Assembly: GCA_017882405.1 (NCBI GenBank)
Contig: JADGPO010000008.1
Span: 1-15,039 of the forward strand
DNA length: 15,039 nucleotides
Reading direction: 5' to 3'
Source: Solirubrobacteraceae bacterium
GTDB taxonomy: Bacteria; Actinomycetota; Thermoleophilia; Solirubrobacterales; Solirubrobacteraceae
In this document: piece by piece, positions 6,875-13,023 of the stretch
How positions within the stretch are numbered: position 1 is the first letter of the stretch
How the letters are laid out: the number at the start of each line of letters is the position of its first letter
The notes under the pieces: generated by a model
Seen by the model: only the letters and a program-made list of their open reading frames with translations
Told to the model about the DNA's origin: nothing
The model's database searches: none
Made by a program: the position numbers and the translations under genes

Positions 6875-8313
6875 CAGCCGGCTTCGGAGGGCTGCAGGTC
6901 GCGGTGCGGCTCCAGCCGTGCCCGTGAGCGCGAGTTTTCAGGAACGAGCACGCCGGCGATCATGGCCAGCACCAGGAACGCCGCCTGGAGGCTGAACGAC
7001 GCCGTGAATCCGGTCACGGTGGGCAGTCCGTGGGCGACGTTGTCGGCGACCAGGGTCGCGGCGATCTGGCCGCCCAGCGCGCCTCCGAGGGTCCGCATCA
7101 CGGTGTTCATGCCGGTGGCCACGCCGGTCTGCTCGGGTGGCACGGCTTGCACGATCAGGTTGCTGAGGGCCGCGAAGGCCAGTCCGATGCCGACGCCCAG
7201 CAATGCCGCGCTGATCAGCATGTCGAACGGATGGGCGTGGAAAGCCGCCAGCCAGCCGAAGGCCACCGCCGTGATCGCGCTGCCCACGATGACCGCGACC
7301 TTGGACCCGAAGCGATGGGCCACGCGCCCGGCGAAGGTGCCGAGCAGGCTCATCAGCAGCGCCGCCGGAAGCAGGTAGAGCCCCGCCACGACGACCGAGG
7401 CGCCGAAGCCGAAGCCGGTGCTCTTGGGCAGCTGGGCGAACTGGGGATAGAGCAAAAAGGATGCGTACATGCCGGCGCCCAGCAGGAAGGCCACGAGGTT
7501 TGTCGTCCATACGCCGCGCACCCGCATCATCGCCATGTCGATCAGCGGCTCGTCGCTGCGCACCTCCACGGCGATCCAGGCGGCCGAGGCGACCAGCCCG
7601 GCGGCCAGCAGGCCGAGCGTCTTCGGCGAGCCCCAGCCCCAGGCGATCGTCTTGGAGATCGCGATCAGCACGCAGGAGAACCCGATGGTCATGAGCGCGG
7701 CCGCCAGCCAGTTGACCCTGCCGGGAGCGCGCACCGGCGACTCTGGGACGAAGCGCCAGGTGGCCAGCGCGGCCAGGACCGTGATCACCAGCGGGATCCA
7801 GTACAGCCAGTGATAGTTGAGGTGCTCGATGATCAGCCCGCCGAGGACGATGCCGATGCCGCCTCCGACGCCCAGGATCGAGCTCAGGATGCCGATGCTC
7901 CCCGGGACCTCCTCGGCCGGAAACTCGTCGCGAACGATTCCGAAGGCGAGCGGGAAGATGCCGCCGCCGGCGCCCTGGATGACCCGTCCCACCACCATCA
8001 CCTCCAGCGAGGTTGACAGCGCGGAGATGAGCGTGCCGACCGACAGCAGCACGAGCGTGAGCAGCAACAGCCGCTCCTTGCCGTACATGTCGCCCAGGCG
8101 CCCCAGGATCGCGGTGCCGACCGATGCCGACAGCAGGTAGCCGGTCAGCAGCCAGGCGACGTCGTTCTCGCTGGAGTGCAGCGTGTGCTCCAGCGGCGTG
8201 AGCGCCGGGATCACCGCCGAGCTCAACATCGAGTAGGAGACCCCGGCGATGGCGAGGACCGACAGGATCAGCTTGGGATGAATGCCGTGTGGTTCTGCCG
8301 CCCCTGTGGACAC
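6874..8313 (-). CDS. MFS drug-efflux transporter, DHA2 type, first gene of the pump operon
   Basis: This 479-residue protein is a DHA2-family proton-driven exporter of the usual length for 14 helices. GRLGDMYGKER (71-81) is motif A. RVIQGAGGG (110-118) is motif B. GVGGGIGIVLGGLI (148-161) is the glycine-rich motif C typical of antiporters. The start is GTG at 8313; TAGAGT at 8327-8322 on the minus strand ends 8 nt before it, and no ribosome site is seen. It is the first of two overlapping transporter genes and diverges from a TetR regulator whose start codon is only 19 bp away. That arrangement is classic for an efflux pump repressed by its neighbour and induced by its substrate. It has little extra sequence beyond the transmembrane core, unlike the second pump. 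Confidence 0.93.
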   Translation of the reverse strand: MSTGAAEPHGIHPKLILSVLAIAGVSYSMLSSAVIPALTPLEHTLHSSENDVAWLLTGYLLSASVGTAILGRLGDMYGKERLLLLTLVLLSVGTLISALSTSLEVMVVGRVIQGAGGGIFPLAFGIVRDEFPAEEVPGSIGILSSILGVGGGIGIVLGGLIIEHLNYHWLYWIPLVITVLAALATWRFVPESPVRAPGRVNWLAAALMTIGFSCVLIAISKTIAWGWGSPKTLGLLAAGLVASAAWIAVEVRSDEPLIDMAMMRVRGVWTTNLVAFLLGAGMYASFLLYPQFAQLPKSTGFGFGASVVVAGLYLLPAALLMSLLGTFAGRVAHRFGSKVAVIVGSAITAVAFGWLAAFHAHPFDMLISAALLGVGIGLAFAALSNLIVQAVPPEQTGVATGMNTVMRTLGGALGGQIAATLVADNVAHGLPTVTGFTASFSLQAAFLVLAMIAGVLVPENSRSRARLEPHRDLQPSEAG

Positions 8314-8318
8314 GACCG

Positions 8319-8344
8319 GCTACTCTAGCGGAATGAGCATTCCG
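8319..8344. promoter_or_regulatory. Divergent promoter region with a TetR-type operator
   Basis: CGGAATG-AG-CATTCCG at 8329-8344 is a perfect 7-2-7 inverted repeat containing the ATG of the TetR gene. TACTCT (8321-8326) serves as the plus-strand -10 and ends 6 nt before that ATG. TAGAGT (8327-8322 on the minus strand) is the -10 for the transporter operon, and the inverted repeat falls in its -35/-10 spacer. A smaller GCTA-CTC-TAGC repeat (8319-8329) covers both -10 elements. Binding at the large repeat would block both promoters. Neither direction has a convincing -35 hexamer. Confidence 0.55.
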
Positions 8345-8944
8345 GCCCCCGAGGCCGCGCCCACCGCGGCCGCCACCGCCGTGTGGTCGGCGTTGACCCC
8401 GGCCGACAAGCGCGAGCGCCTCCTGAGCGCGGCCGCCGACGTGTTCGCGCGTCACGGTCTGGACGCGCCGATGAGCGAGGTGGCCGAGGCGGCCGGGGCC
8501 GGCGTGGCCAGCGTGTACCGGTGCTTTCCCTCCAAGCACGAGCTGCTGGCGAACCTGGTCACCCGGCGCATGGACGAGATCGCCGCGGCGGCCATCCAGG
8601 CGGTCGAGCAGCCGGGCGACCGGTGGTCGGCGCTGACCGAGATGCTCGCCACCGTGGTCGGCCGGCAGTCCGCCGACAATTTCCTCGGGGAGGCTCGGGT
8701 GACGGTCGAGGACTATCCGGAAGTCGTGGCTTCGTCGGCACGGGCCACGGAGGCGATCGACCAGATGCTGGCGGCCGCCCGCGCCGAGGGGCGGTTGCGC
8801 CCCGACGCCACGGCGCTGGACCTCCGTCTGCTGTTCGCCGCCACCCGCGCCGCCAAGCGGGTCGAGCCCGAGCAGTGGCCGCGGATGCTCCAGCTGATGA
8901 TCGACGCGCTGGACATGCAGCCGCGGGCGGACGGGACTCGGTGA
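8333..8944 (+). CDS. TetR-family transcriptional repressor
   Basis: This 203-residue protein has the N-terminal TetR DNA-binding domain. KRERLLSAAADVFARHGLDA (from residue 26) forms helix 1, and MSEVAEAAGAGVASVYRCFPSKHELL (47-72) holds the helix-turn-helix with the family's YR.F.SK.EL signature. The C-terminal two thirds is a divergent all-helical ligand-binding and dimerisation domain. The start is ATG at 8333, because a -10 element ends 6 nt upstream; an in-frame ATG at 8282 would lie inside the divergent transporter gene. The head-to-head position and the shared inverted repeat over its own start codon point to autorepression and control of the efflux operon. The ligand is unknown but is probably a substrate of the pumps. 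Confidence 0.93.
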   Translation: MSIPAPEAAPTAAATAVWSALTPADKRERLLSAAADVFARHGLDAPMSEVAEAAGAGVASVYRCFPSKHELLANLVTRRMDEIAAAAIQAVEQPGDRWSALTEMLATVVGRQSADNFLGEARVTVEDYPEVVASSARATEAIDQMLAAARAEGRLRPDATALDLRLLFAATRAAKRVEPEQWPRMLQLMIDALDMQPRADGTR

Positions 8945-9021
8945 GCGTCGTCGAGACCCGCCGCTCGCGGCCCAGCCCCGAGATGGTGGTCAACCTCGCC
9001 GGGACCGCGATTGACCTCACC

Positions 9022-9069
9022 GTCTCCGAAACTGGCGGTGGAGGCGTTCTTCCCCGCCAACACGGAGAC
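9022..9069. terminator. Two-tier hairpin between the TetR and aldo/keto reductase genes
   Basis: GTCTCCG (9022-9028) pairs with CGGAGAC (9063-9069). Nested inside, TGGCGG (9033-9038) pairs with CCGCCA (9054-9059). It sits between convergent genes (stops at 8944 and 9090-9092), where a bidirectional terminator is expected. There is no T-tract. The remainder of the 145-bp gap shows no gene. Confidence 0.45.
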
Positions 9070-9089
9070 AGCCGAAGGTTGCGAGCGAC

Positions 9090-10112
9090 CTAACGGCGAC
9101 GGGCCGCCGGCTCCAGCGCCGGATTGGCCCAGCCGCTCTCGGCCGGGTTGACGTTGGTGCCCGGCGGGACGATCTCGTCGATCCGGTCCAGGACCTCGTC
9201 GGACAGCGTCACGTCGGCGGCCGTCAGCTGGGACTCCAGCTGCTCCATCGTGCGCGGGCCGATGATTGCGGACGTCACCGCCGGATGGCGGATCACGAAC
9301 GCCAGGGCCATCTCGATCAGCGTGATCCCCGCCTCCGCGGCGACCTCCGCGAGCGCGTCGGCGGCCTCCAGCTTGGCCTGGTTGCCGGGCTCTGACATGT
9401 CGTAGCGGCTGGGCATCCGCTGCGCGCGGTGGGACTCGGGCAGCTCTGAGTCCTTGCGGTAGCGGCCCGAGAGCCAACCGCCGGCCAGCGGGCTCCACGG
9501 AATCACGCCCATGCCGTAGCGCCGGGCGGTCGGCAGCACGTCGTTCTCCACCTCGCGGTGGAGGATCGAGTACGGCGGCTGCTCGCAGACGAAGCGCTCG
9601 CGATTGCGTCGCTGCGCCACCCACTGGGCCTCGACAATCTGCGAGGCCGGGAACGTCGAGGAGCCGATGTAGCGGACCTTGCCGGCGCGGACGAGGTCGG
9701 TGAGCGCGCCCAGCGTCTCGTCGATGTCGGTGTCGGCCTCGGGGCGGTGGATCTGGTAGAGGTCGATCCAGTCGGTGCTCAGCCGGCGCAGCGAGTTGTC
9801 CACCTCGCGGACGATCCAGCGGCGCGAGTTGCCGAACTCGTTGGGATCATCGCCCATCGTACCGTGGACCTTGGTCGCCAGCACGACGTGGTCGCGCTTG
9901 CCACCGGCCAGCGCCTTGCCGACGATCTCCTCGGACTCGCCGCGCGAGTACACGTCGGCGGTGTCGATGAAGTTGATCCCGGCGTCCAGCGCGCGGTGGA
10001 TGATGCGGATGCCCTCGTCGTGCTCCTTGTTGCCCCAGTCGCCGAACATCATCGCCCCGAGACATAGAGGGGTCACCTTGGTGCCCGTGGTACCTAGCGT
10101 GCGGTAGTTCAT
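9090..10112 (-). CDS. Aldo/keto reductase
   Basis: This 340-residue cytoplasmic (beta/alpha)8-barrel oxidoreductase is normally NADPH-dependent and interconverts carbonyls and alcohols. The catalytic tetrad is intact: D50 and Y55 in GINFIDTADVYSRG, K81 in VVLATKVHG and H122 in DLYQIHRPE. The usual N-terminal block (YRTLGTTGTKVTPLCLGAMM) and the cofactor segment near AVTSAIIGPRT are present. The start is ATG at 10112, with TAGGGT ending 7 nt upstream. The reading frame stays open for another 160 codons upstream, but that part is antisense to the divergent transporter gene and does not look like protein. It is divergent from a BASS-like transporter and convergent with the TetR gene. The physiological substrate is not deducible. 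Confidence 0.94.
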   Translation of the reverse strand: MNYRTLGTTGTKVTPLCLGAMMFGDWGNKEHDEGIRIIHRALDAGINFIDTADVYSRGESEEIVGKALAGGKRDHVVLATKVHGTMGDDPNEFGNSRRWIVREVDNSLRRLSTDWIDLYQIHRPEADTDIDETLGALTDLVRAGKVRYIGSSTFPASQIVEAQWVAQRRNRERFVCEQPPYSILHREVENDVLPTARRYGMGVIPWSPLAGGWLSGRYRKDSELPESHRAQRMPSRYDMSEPGNQAKLEAADALAEVAAEAGITLIEMALAFVIRHPAVTSAIIGPRTMEQLESQLTAADVTLSDEVLDRIDEIVPPGTNVNPAESGWANPALEPAARRR

Positions 10113-10119
10113 GTTCCTG

Positions 10120-10125
10120 ACCCTA
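10120..10125 (-). promoter_or_regulatory. -10 hexamer of a leaderless promoter for the aldo/keto reductase
   Basis: Minus-strand TAGGGT ends 7 nt before the ATG at 10112, the same layout as other genes here. No clear -35 hexamer is seen. Confidence 0.45.
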
Positions 10126-10157
10126 GTCACCCCGAGGCGCCGGCTCGCGGCCCGCTC

Positions 10158-11081
10158 GTGAAGCTGCTCGCCGCCGCTCCTCGCGCGCTCACCGCGCTGG
10201 CGCTGGTCGCCGCCGTGCTCGCGCTGATCGTGCCCTCGCAGAGCGTCGCCGACCGCTCCGACCTGCTGCTGGCGGCGCTCGTGCTGGCCACGGCGCTGGG
10301 GATCGCGGGCCCGGATCTGGTAGCCCTGCGCCGCCATGCGGTCGCGGTGGCGGTGCTCTCGGTGGCCCCGCTGATCGCCCTGACGCTGGCGGCATGGGCG
10401 CTGGGCCGGCTGTTCGACGAGAACACCCGCGACGGTCTGCTGGCCGTCGGCCTGTCCAGCTCGGAGGTGGCGTCGGTCGGTCTGGCGGCGCTGGCCGGCG
10501 CCGACGCGACGATCGCGCTGGGGGCGGTCACCGGCTCGCTGGTGCTGGCCGCGCTGGTCGGGCCGGTGGCGATCGGCTGGCTGGCGGGACACTCAGGGCA
10601 TGGCGGCAGCGGGGACTTGCTCGTCCGCTTCGCGCTCGTGGTCATCCTCCCCCTCGTCGCCGGCGTGGCGATCCGCAGCGCGCCCGTCGCCGCCCGGTGG
10701 CTGCGCGCCCGTGACGCCGAGCGCGACGGGGTCGCCGCCGTGGTGGTCGCGGTTCTCGTGTACGCCGCGCTGAGCGGGACCCAGGGAGCGCACGGGCTGG
10801 GGCAGGCGCTCGTGGCCAGCATCGCATTCCTAATCGTGTCCGCCGCCCTGGCCGCTGTGTGGCAGCGGGGCACCCGCCGCGACGGCACCGCCGTGCCAGG
10901 CGCGCTGGCGATCGCGATGCGCGACTTCGCGGTCGCTGCCGCGCTCGCCTCTCAGGCGTTCGGCAACCGGGCCGCCGCGGTGCCCGGCGTCTACGGGGTG
11001 GTGATGCTGCTGGCCGGCAGCGGGTTCGTCACCGCACTGAGGCGCTCGACTCGACCAGCACCTGACCGCCGTCGACGATAG
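10158..11081 (+). CDS. BASS-like (bile acid:sodium symporter fold) membrane transporter
   Basis: This 307-residue, very hydrophobic protein has about nine or ten transmembrane segments, starting at residues 8-26, 35-51 and 61-83 and ending at 274-293. Two stretches recall the crossing-helix regions of the bile acid/arsenite-type transporter fold. One is SSEVASVGLAALAGADATIA (101-120), with the following GAVTGSLVLAALVGP. The other is AIAMRDFAVAAALASQAFGN (251-270), where members usually have a mR[ND].alala pattern. The substrate is unknown; small organic anions are typical for the family. The start is GTG at 10158, without a ribosome site or obvious -10. The last 14 or so residues (RRSTRPAPDRRRR) are antisense to the conserved end of a dehydrogenase relic, so this basic tail may not matter for function. 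Confidence 0.7.
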   Translation: MKLLAAAPRALTALALVAAVLALIVPSQSVADRSDLLLAALVLATALGIAGPDLVALRRHAVAVAVLSVAPLIALTLAAWALGRLFDENTRDGLLAVGLSSSEVASVGLAALAGADATIALGAVTGSLVLAALVGPVAIGWLAGHSGHGGSGDLLVRFALVVILPLVAGVAIRSAPVAARWLRARDAERDGVAAVVVAVLVYAALSGTQGAHGLGQALVASIAFLIVSAALAAVWQRGTRRDGTAVPGALAIAMRDFAVAAALASQAFGNRAAAVPGVYGVVMLLAGSGFVTALRRSTRPAPDRRRR

Positions 11082-11156
11082 ATCGTCTGGCCGGTGATGT
11101 AGCCAGGCCCGGCCGATGCTCTTGGTGGCGCCGGTGATGAGAACGTCCGGCCGGTC
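11029..11156 (-). pseudogene. Relic of a short-chain dehydrogenase/reductase (ends kept, middle lost)
   Basis: Read on the minus strand from about 11156, the sequence encodes DRPDVLITGATKSIGRA. This is the first strand and the TGxxx[GS]IG cofactor loop that open an SDR enzyme. In another frame it continues at once with GYITGQTIY (11104-11078). After one extra base at 11077 it reads VDGGQVLVESSASVR with a stop at 11031-11029. YITGQTI.VDGG is the conserved C-terminal signature of the same family. About 200 residues that should separate the two motifs are missing, including the Ser-Tyr-Lys active site. The gene cannot be functional. It overlaps the 3' end of the convergent transporter gene. Confidence 0.75.
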
Positions 11157-11223
11157 ACCGGGGTGAACACGTGGCTGCCTGCGCGAAGTAGGGGACGGGA
11201 GTGGTCATATTGCCGACGAGCGC

Positions 11224-11229
11224 TAACTT
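11224..11229 (+). promoter_or_regulatory. -10 hexamer of a leaderless promoter for gnd
   Basis: TAACTT ends 6 nt before the ATG at 11236, and no Shine-Dalgarno sequence is present. The -35 position has no good match. The rest of the gap 11157-11223 shows no gene. Confidence 0.4.
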
Positions 11230-11235
11230 GGGCCC

Positions 11236-12678
11236 ATGAGCACTCCCGACGGCGAAATCCACTTCGGCCTGACCGGCCTGGCGACGATGGGCGCCAACCT
11301 GGCGCGCAACATCGCCCACCACAACATCCCGGTGGCGGTCCACAACCGCACCACCAGCCGGATGCACAAGTTCCTGGAGGAACACGGCTCGGAAGGGCCG
11401 ATCAGCGGCTGCGAATCCACGGAGGAGTGGGTGCAGGCGCTGGCTCGTCCGCGCGTGCTGATGATCATGGTCCAGGCCGGCCCCGCCACCGACGCGGTGA
11501 TCGACGACATCGCGCCCCACCTCGACGAGGGCGACATCCTGATCGACGGCGGCAACGCCTACTTCCGTGACACCCAGCGCCGCCACGCCAAGCTCGCCGA
11601 GCAAGGGATCCACTTCCTCGGCGTCGGCGTCTCGGGCGGCGAGGAGGGAGCGCTCAACGGGCCGAGCATCATGCCCGGCGGGGATCGCGAGCCCTACGAC
11701 CAGAGCGTCAAGCCGATCTTCGAGACGATCGCCGCGCGCGTCGACGGCGTTCCGTGCTGCACCTACGTGAGCCCTGACGGCGCCGGGCACTACGTGAAGA
11801 TGGTCCACAACGGGATCGAGTACGCCGACATGCAGCTGATCGCCGAGAGCTACGACCTGCTGCGCAACGGCTGCGGCATGGAGGTCCCGGAGATCGCCGA
11901 GCGCTTCAAGGGCTGGAACGAGTCCGAGCTGGAGTCCTATCTGATCGAGATCTCCGCCCGGGTGCTGGCCAAGACCGATGACGCCACCGGCAAGCCGCTC
12001 GTCGACGTGATCCTCGACGCTGCCGAGCAGAAGGGCACCGGCCGCTGGACGGCCCAGGACGCGCTCGAACGGGGCGTTCCGCTGACCGGCATCACCGAGG
12101 CCGTGTTCGCGCGGGCGCTGAGCGCGCTGAAGTCCGAGCGCGAATACGCTGCCGAGCGGCTCGCCGGACCGACCGCCGACGATCACGGCGACGAGCAGCT
12201 CGCCCAGGACCTGGAGCACGCGCTGTACGCGTCGAAGATCGTGTCCTACGCCCAGGGCTTCGCCCAGATGGCGGCCGCCGGCGACGAAGAGGGCTGGAAC
12301 ATCGACCCCGGCGCGATGGCGACGATCTGGCGGGGCGGGTGCATCATCCGCGCTCGCTTCCTGGACCGGATCCGGGAGGCCTATGACCACGAGCCCGGAC
12401 TGAAGAACCTGATGCTGGCCGACTTCTTCGCCAAGGCGCTGGAGGAGGCCCAGGACCCGTGGCGGCGGGTGGTCGCCCGGGCCGCCGAGCTGGGGATCCC
12501 CACGCCGGCGTTCTCCTCGTCACTGGCCTATTACGACGGCTACCGCCGCGCTCGCGGGCCGGCCAGCCTGATCCAGGGCCTGCGCGACCTGTTCGGCGCC
12601 CACACCTACAAGCGGGTCGACCACGACGGCACGTTCCACACGATGTGGGGCGAGGACGGACGCGAGGTCGACGCCTAG
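11236..12678 (+). CDS. gnd: 6-phosphogluconate dehydrogenase, decarboxylating
   Basis: This 480-residue cytoplasmic enzyme of the oxidative pentose phosphate pathway oxidises 6-phosphogluconate to ribulose 5-phosphate and CO2. The Rossmann motif GLTGLATMGANLARN (11-25) is followed by HNRTTSR (36-42), whose N-R-T is the pattern seen in NADP-using enzymes, so NADPH is the likely product. DILIDGGNAYFRDT (100-113) and GVGVSGGEEGALNGPSIMPGG (129-149) are substrate-site signatures. K188 in YVKMVHNGIEYADMQ and E195 have the same seven-residue spacing as the catalytic Lys and Glu of characterised 6PGDHs. The C-terminal tail RVDHDGTFHTMWGED supplies the Arg/His that reach into the partner subunit. The length is that of the long, dimeric class. 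The gene appears complete and intact and stands alone, with its own leaderless-type promoter. Confidence 0.97.
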   Translation: MSTPDGEIHFGLTGLATMGANLARNIAHHNIPVAVHNRTTSRMHKFLEEHGSEGPISGCESTEEWVQALARPRVLMIMVQAGPATDAVIDDIAPHLDEGDILIDGGNAYFRDTQRRHAKLAEQGIHFLGVGVSGGEEGALNGPSIMPGGDREPYDQSVKPIFETIAARVDGVPCCTYVSPDGAGHYVKMVHNGIEYADMQLIAESYDLLRNGCGMEVPEIAERFKGWNESELESYLIEISARVLAKTDDATGKPLVDVILDAAEQKGTGRWTAQDALERGVPLTGITEAVFARALSALKSEREYAAERLAGPTADDHGDEQLAQDLEHALYASKIVSYAQGFAQMAAAGDEEGWNIDPGAMATIWRGGCIIRARFLDRIREAYDHEPGLKNLMLADFFAKALEEAQDPWRRVVARAAELGIPTPAFSSSLAYYDGYRRARGPASLIQGLRDLFGAHTYKRVDHDGTFHTMWGEDGREVDA

Positions 12679-13023
12679 CCTCAAGCTTCAACGCCTTCTG
12701 CGCGTATTGAGGGGATCCCCGGGAAGGTCGATGCACGGAGTGTGGTGCCTGCCTTCCCTGGTCTGGCTGGCGTGCCCCCGATGTCCGCAAGCGTGTGACT
12801 GAGCCGCCATAATGAGCTGGAGGTGCTGATGCCCGGCCTGACGGAGCTCGATTCTCGGCGAGGTAGACAATCACCGTCTCCCAATCAGCCTCGCGAGCCC
12901 ACGCGCTGCACTGCGCCACGTACGGACCGACCGCCGTGTGCTCGAGCGAGGGTGCGCACCGGGGCAGGCCCGTGGTTGTAAGAGCAGAGCGACCCGGGCA
13001 CGCGCTGCGATCATGGCCGTGGT
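12679..13023. other. 345-bp gap between convergent genes
   Basis: Apart from the hairpin at 12721-12758, I see no recognisable gene here. On the minus strand an ATG at 13027-13025 overlaps the stop of the PI-PLC-like gene (ATGA), and the first part of its frame (LEHTAVGPYVAQCSAWAREADWETVIVYLAEN, about residues 29-60, given here in two pieces: LEHTAVGPYVAQCSAWAR and EADWETVIVYLAEN) looks somewhat protein-like. It then runs antisense through gnd as Arg/Pro-rich sequence and matches nothing I know. Base composition is less extreme than in the flanking genes. A decayed gene is possible but not shown. Confidence 0.4.
12721..12758. terminator. Long hairpin downstream of gnd
   Basis: GGGAAGG (12721-12727) pairs with CCTTCCC (12752-12758). 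Inside, GCAC (12733-12736) pairs with GTGC (12745-12748) around an eight-base loop. It lies 42 bp after the gnd stop, between convergent genes, so it could terminate both. No T-tract follows. A GGGGATCCCC palindrome directly precedes it at 12711-12720. Confidence 0.4.

Noticed and set aside
6230..8016. Long plus-strand frames (6230-7378, 7030-8016) opposite the transporters
   Set aside because: Gln/Asp/Arg/His-rich products are the usual antisense image of hydrophobic membrane-protein genes; no domain is visible.
8282..8332. Earlier ATG for the TetR gene
   Set aside because: It would lie inside the divergent transporter gene and upstream of the -10; ATG 8333 has the usual 6-nt spacing.
10113..10592. 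160-codon upstream extension of the aldo/keto reductase
   Set aside because: The family N-terminus starts at ATG 10112, a -10 element lies just upstream, and the extension is antisense to the BASS-like gene.
11155..12390. 411-codon minus-strand frame antisense to gnd
   Set aside because: Gnd is complete with all catalytic residues on the plus strand; the opposite frame has no motif.
12683..12735. Resemblance to a cloning polylinker (AAGCTT, GGGGATCCCCGGG, GTCGA in succession)
   Set aside because: The order and spacing do not match a vector polylinker, and palindromic six-base sites are frequent in GC-rich DNA.
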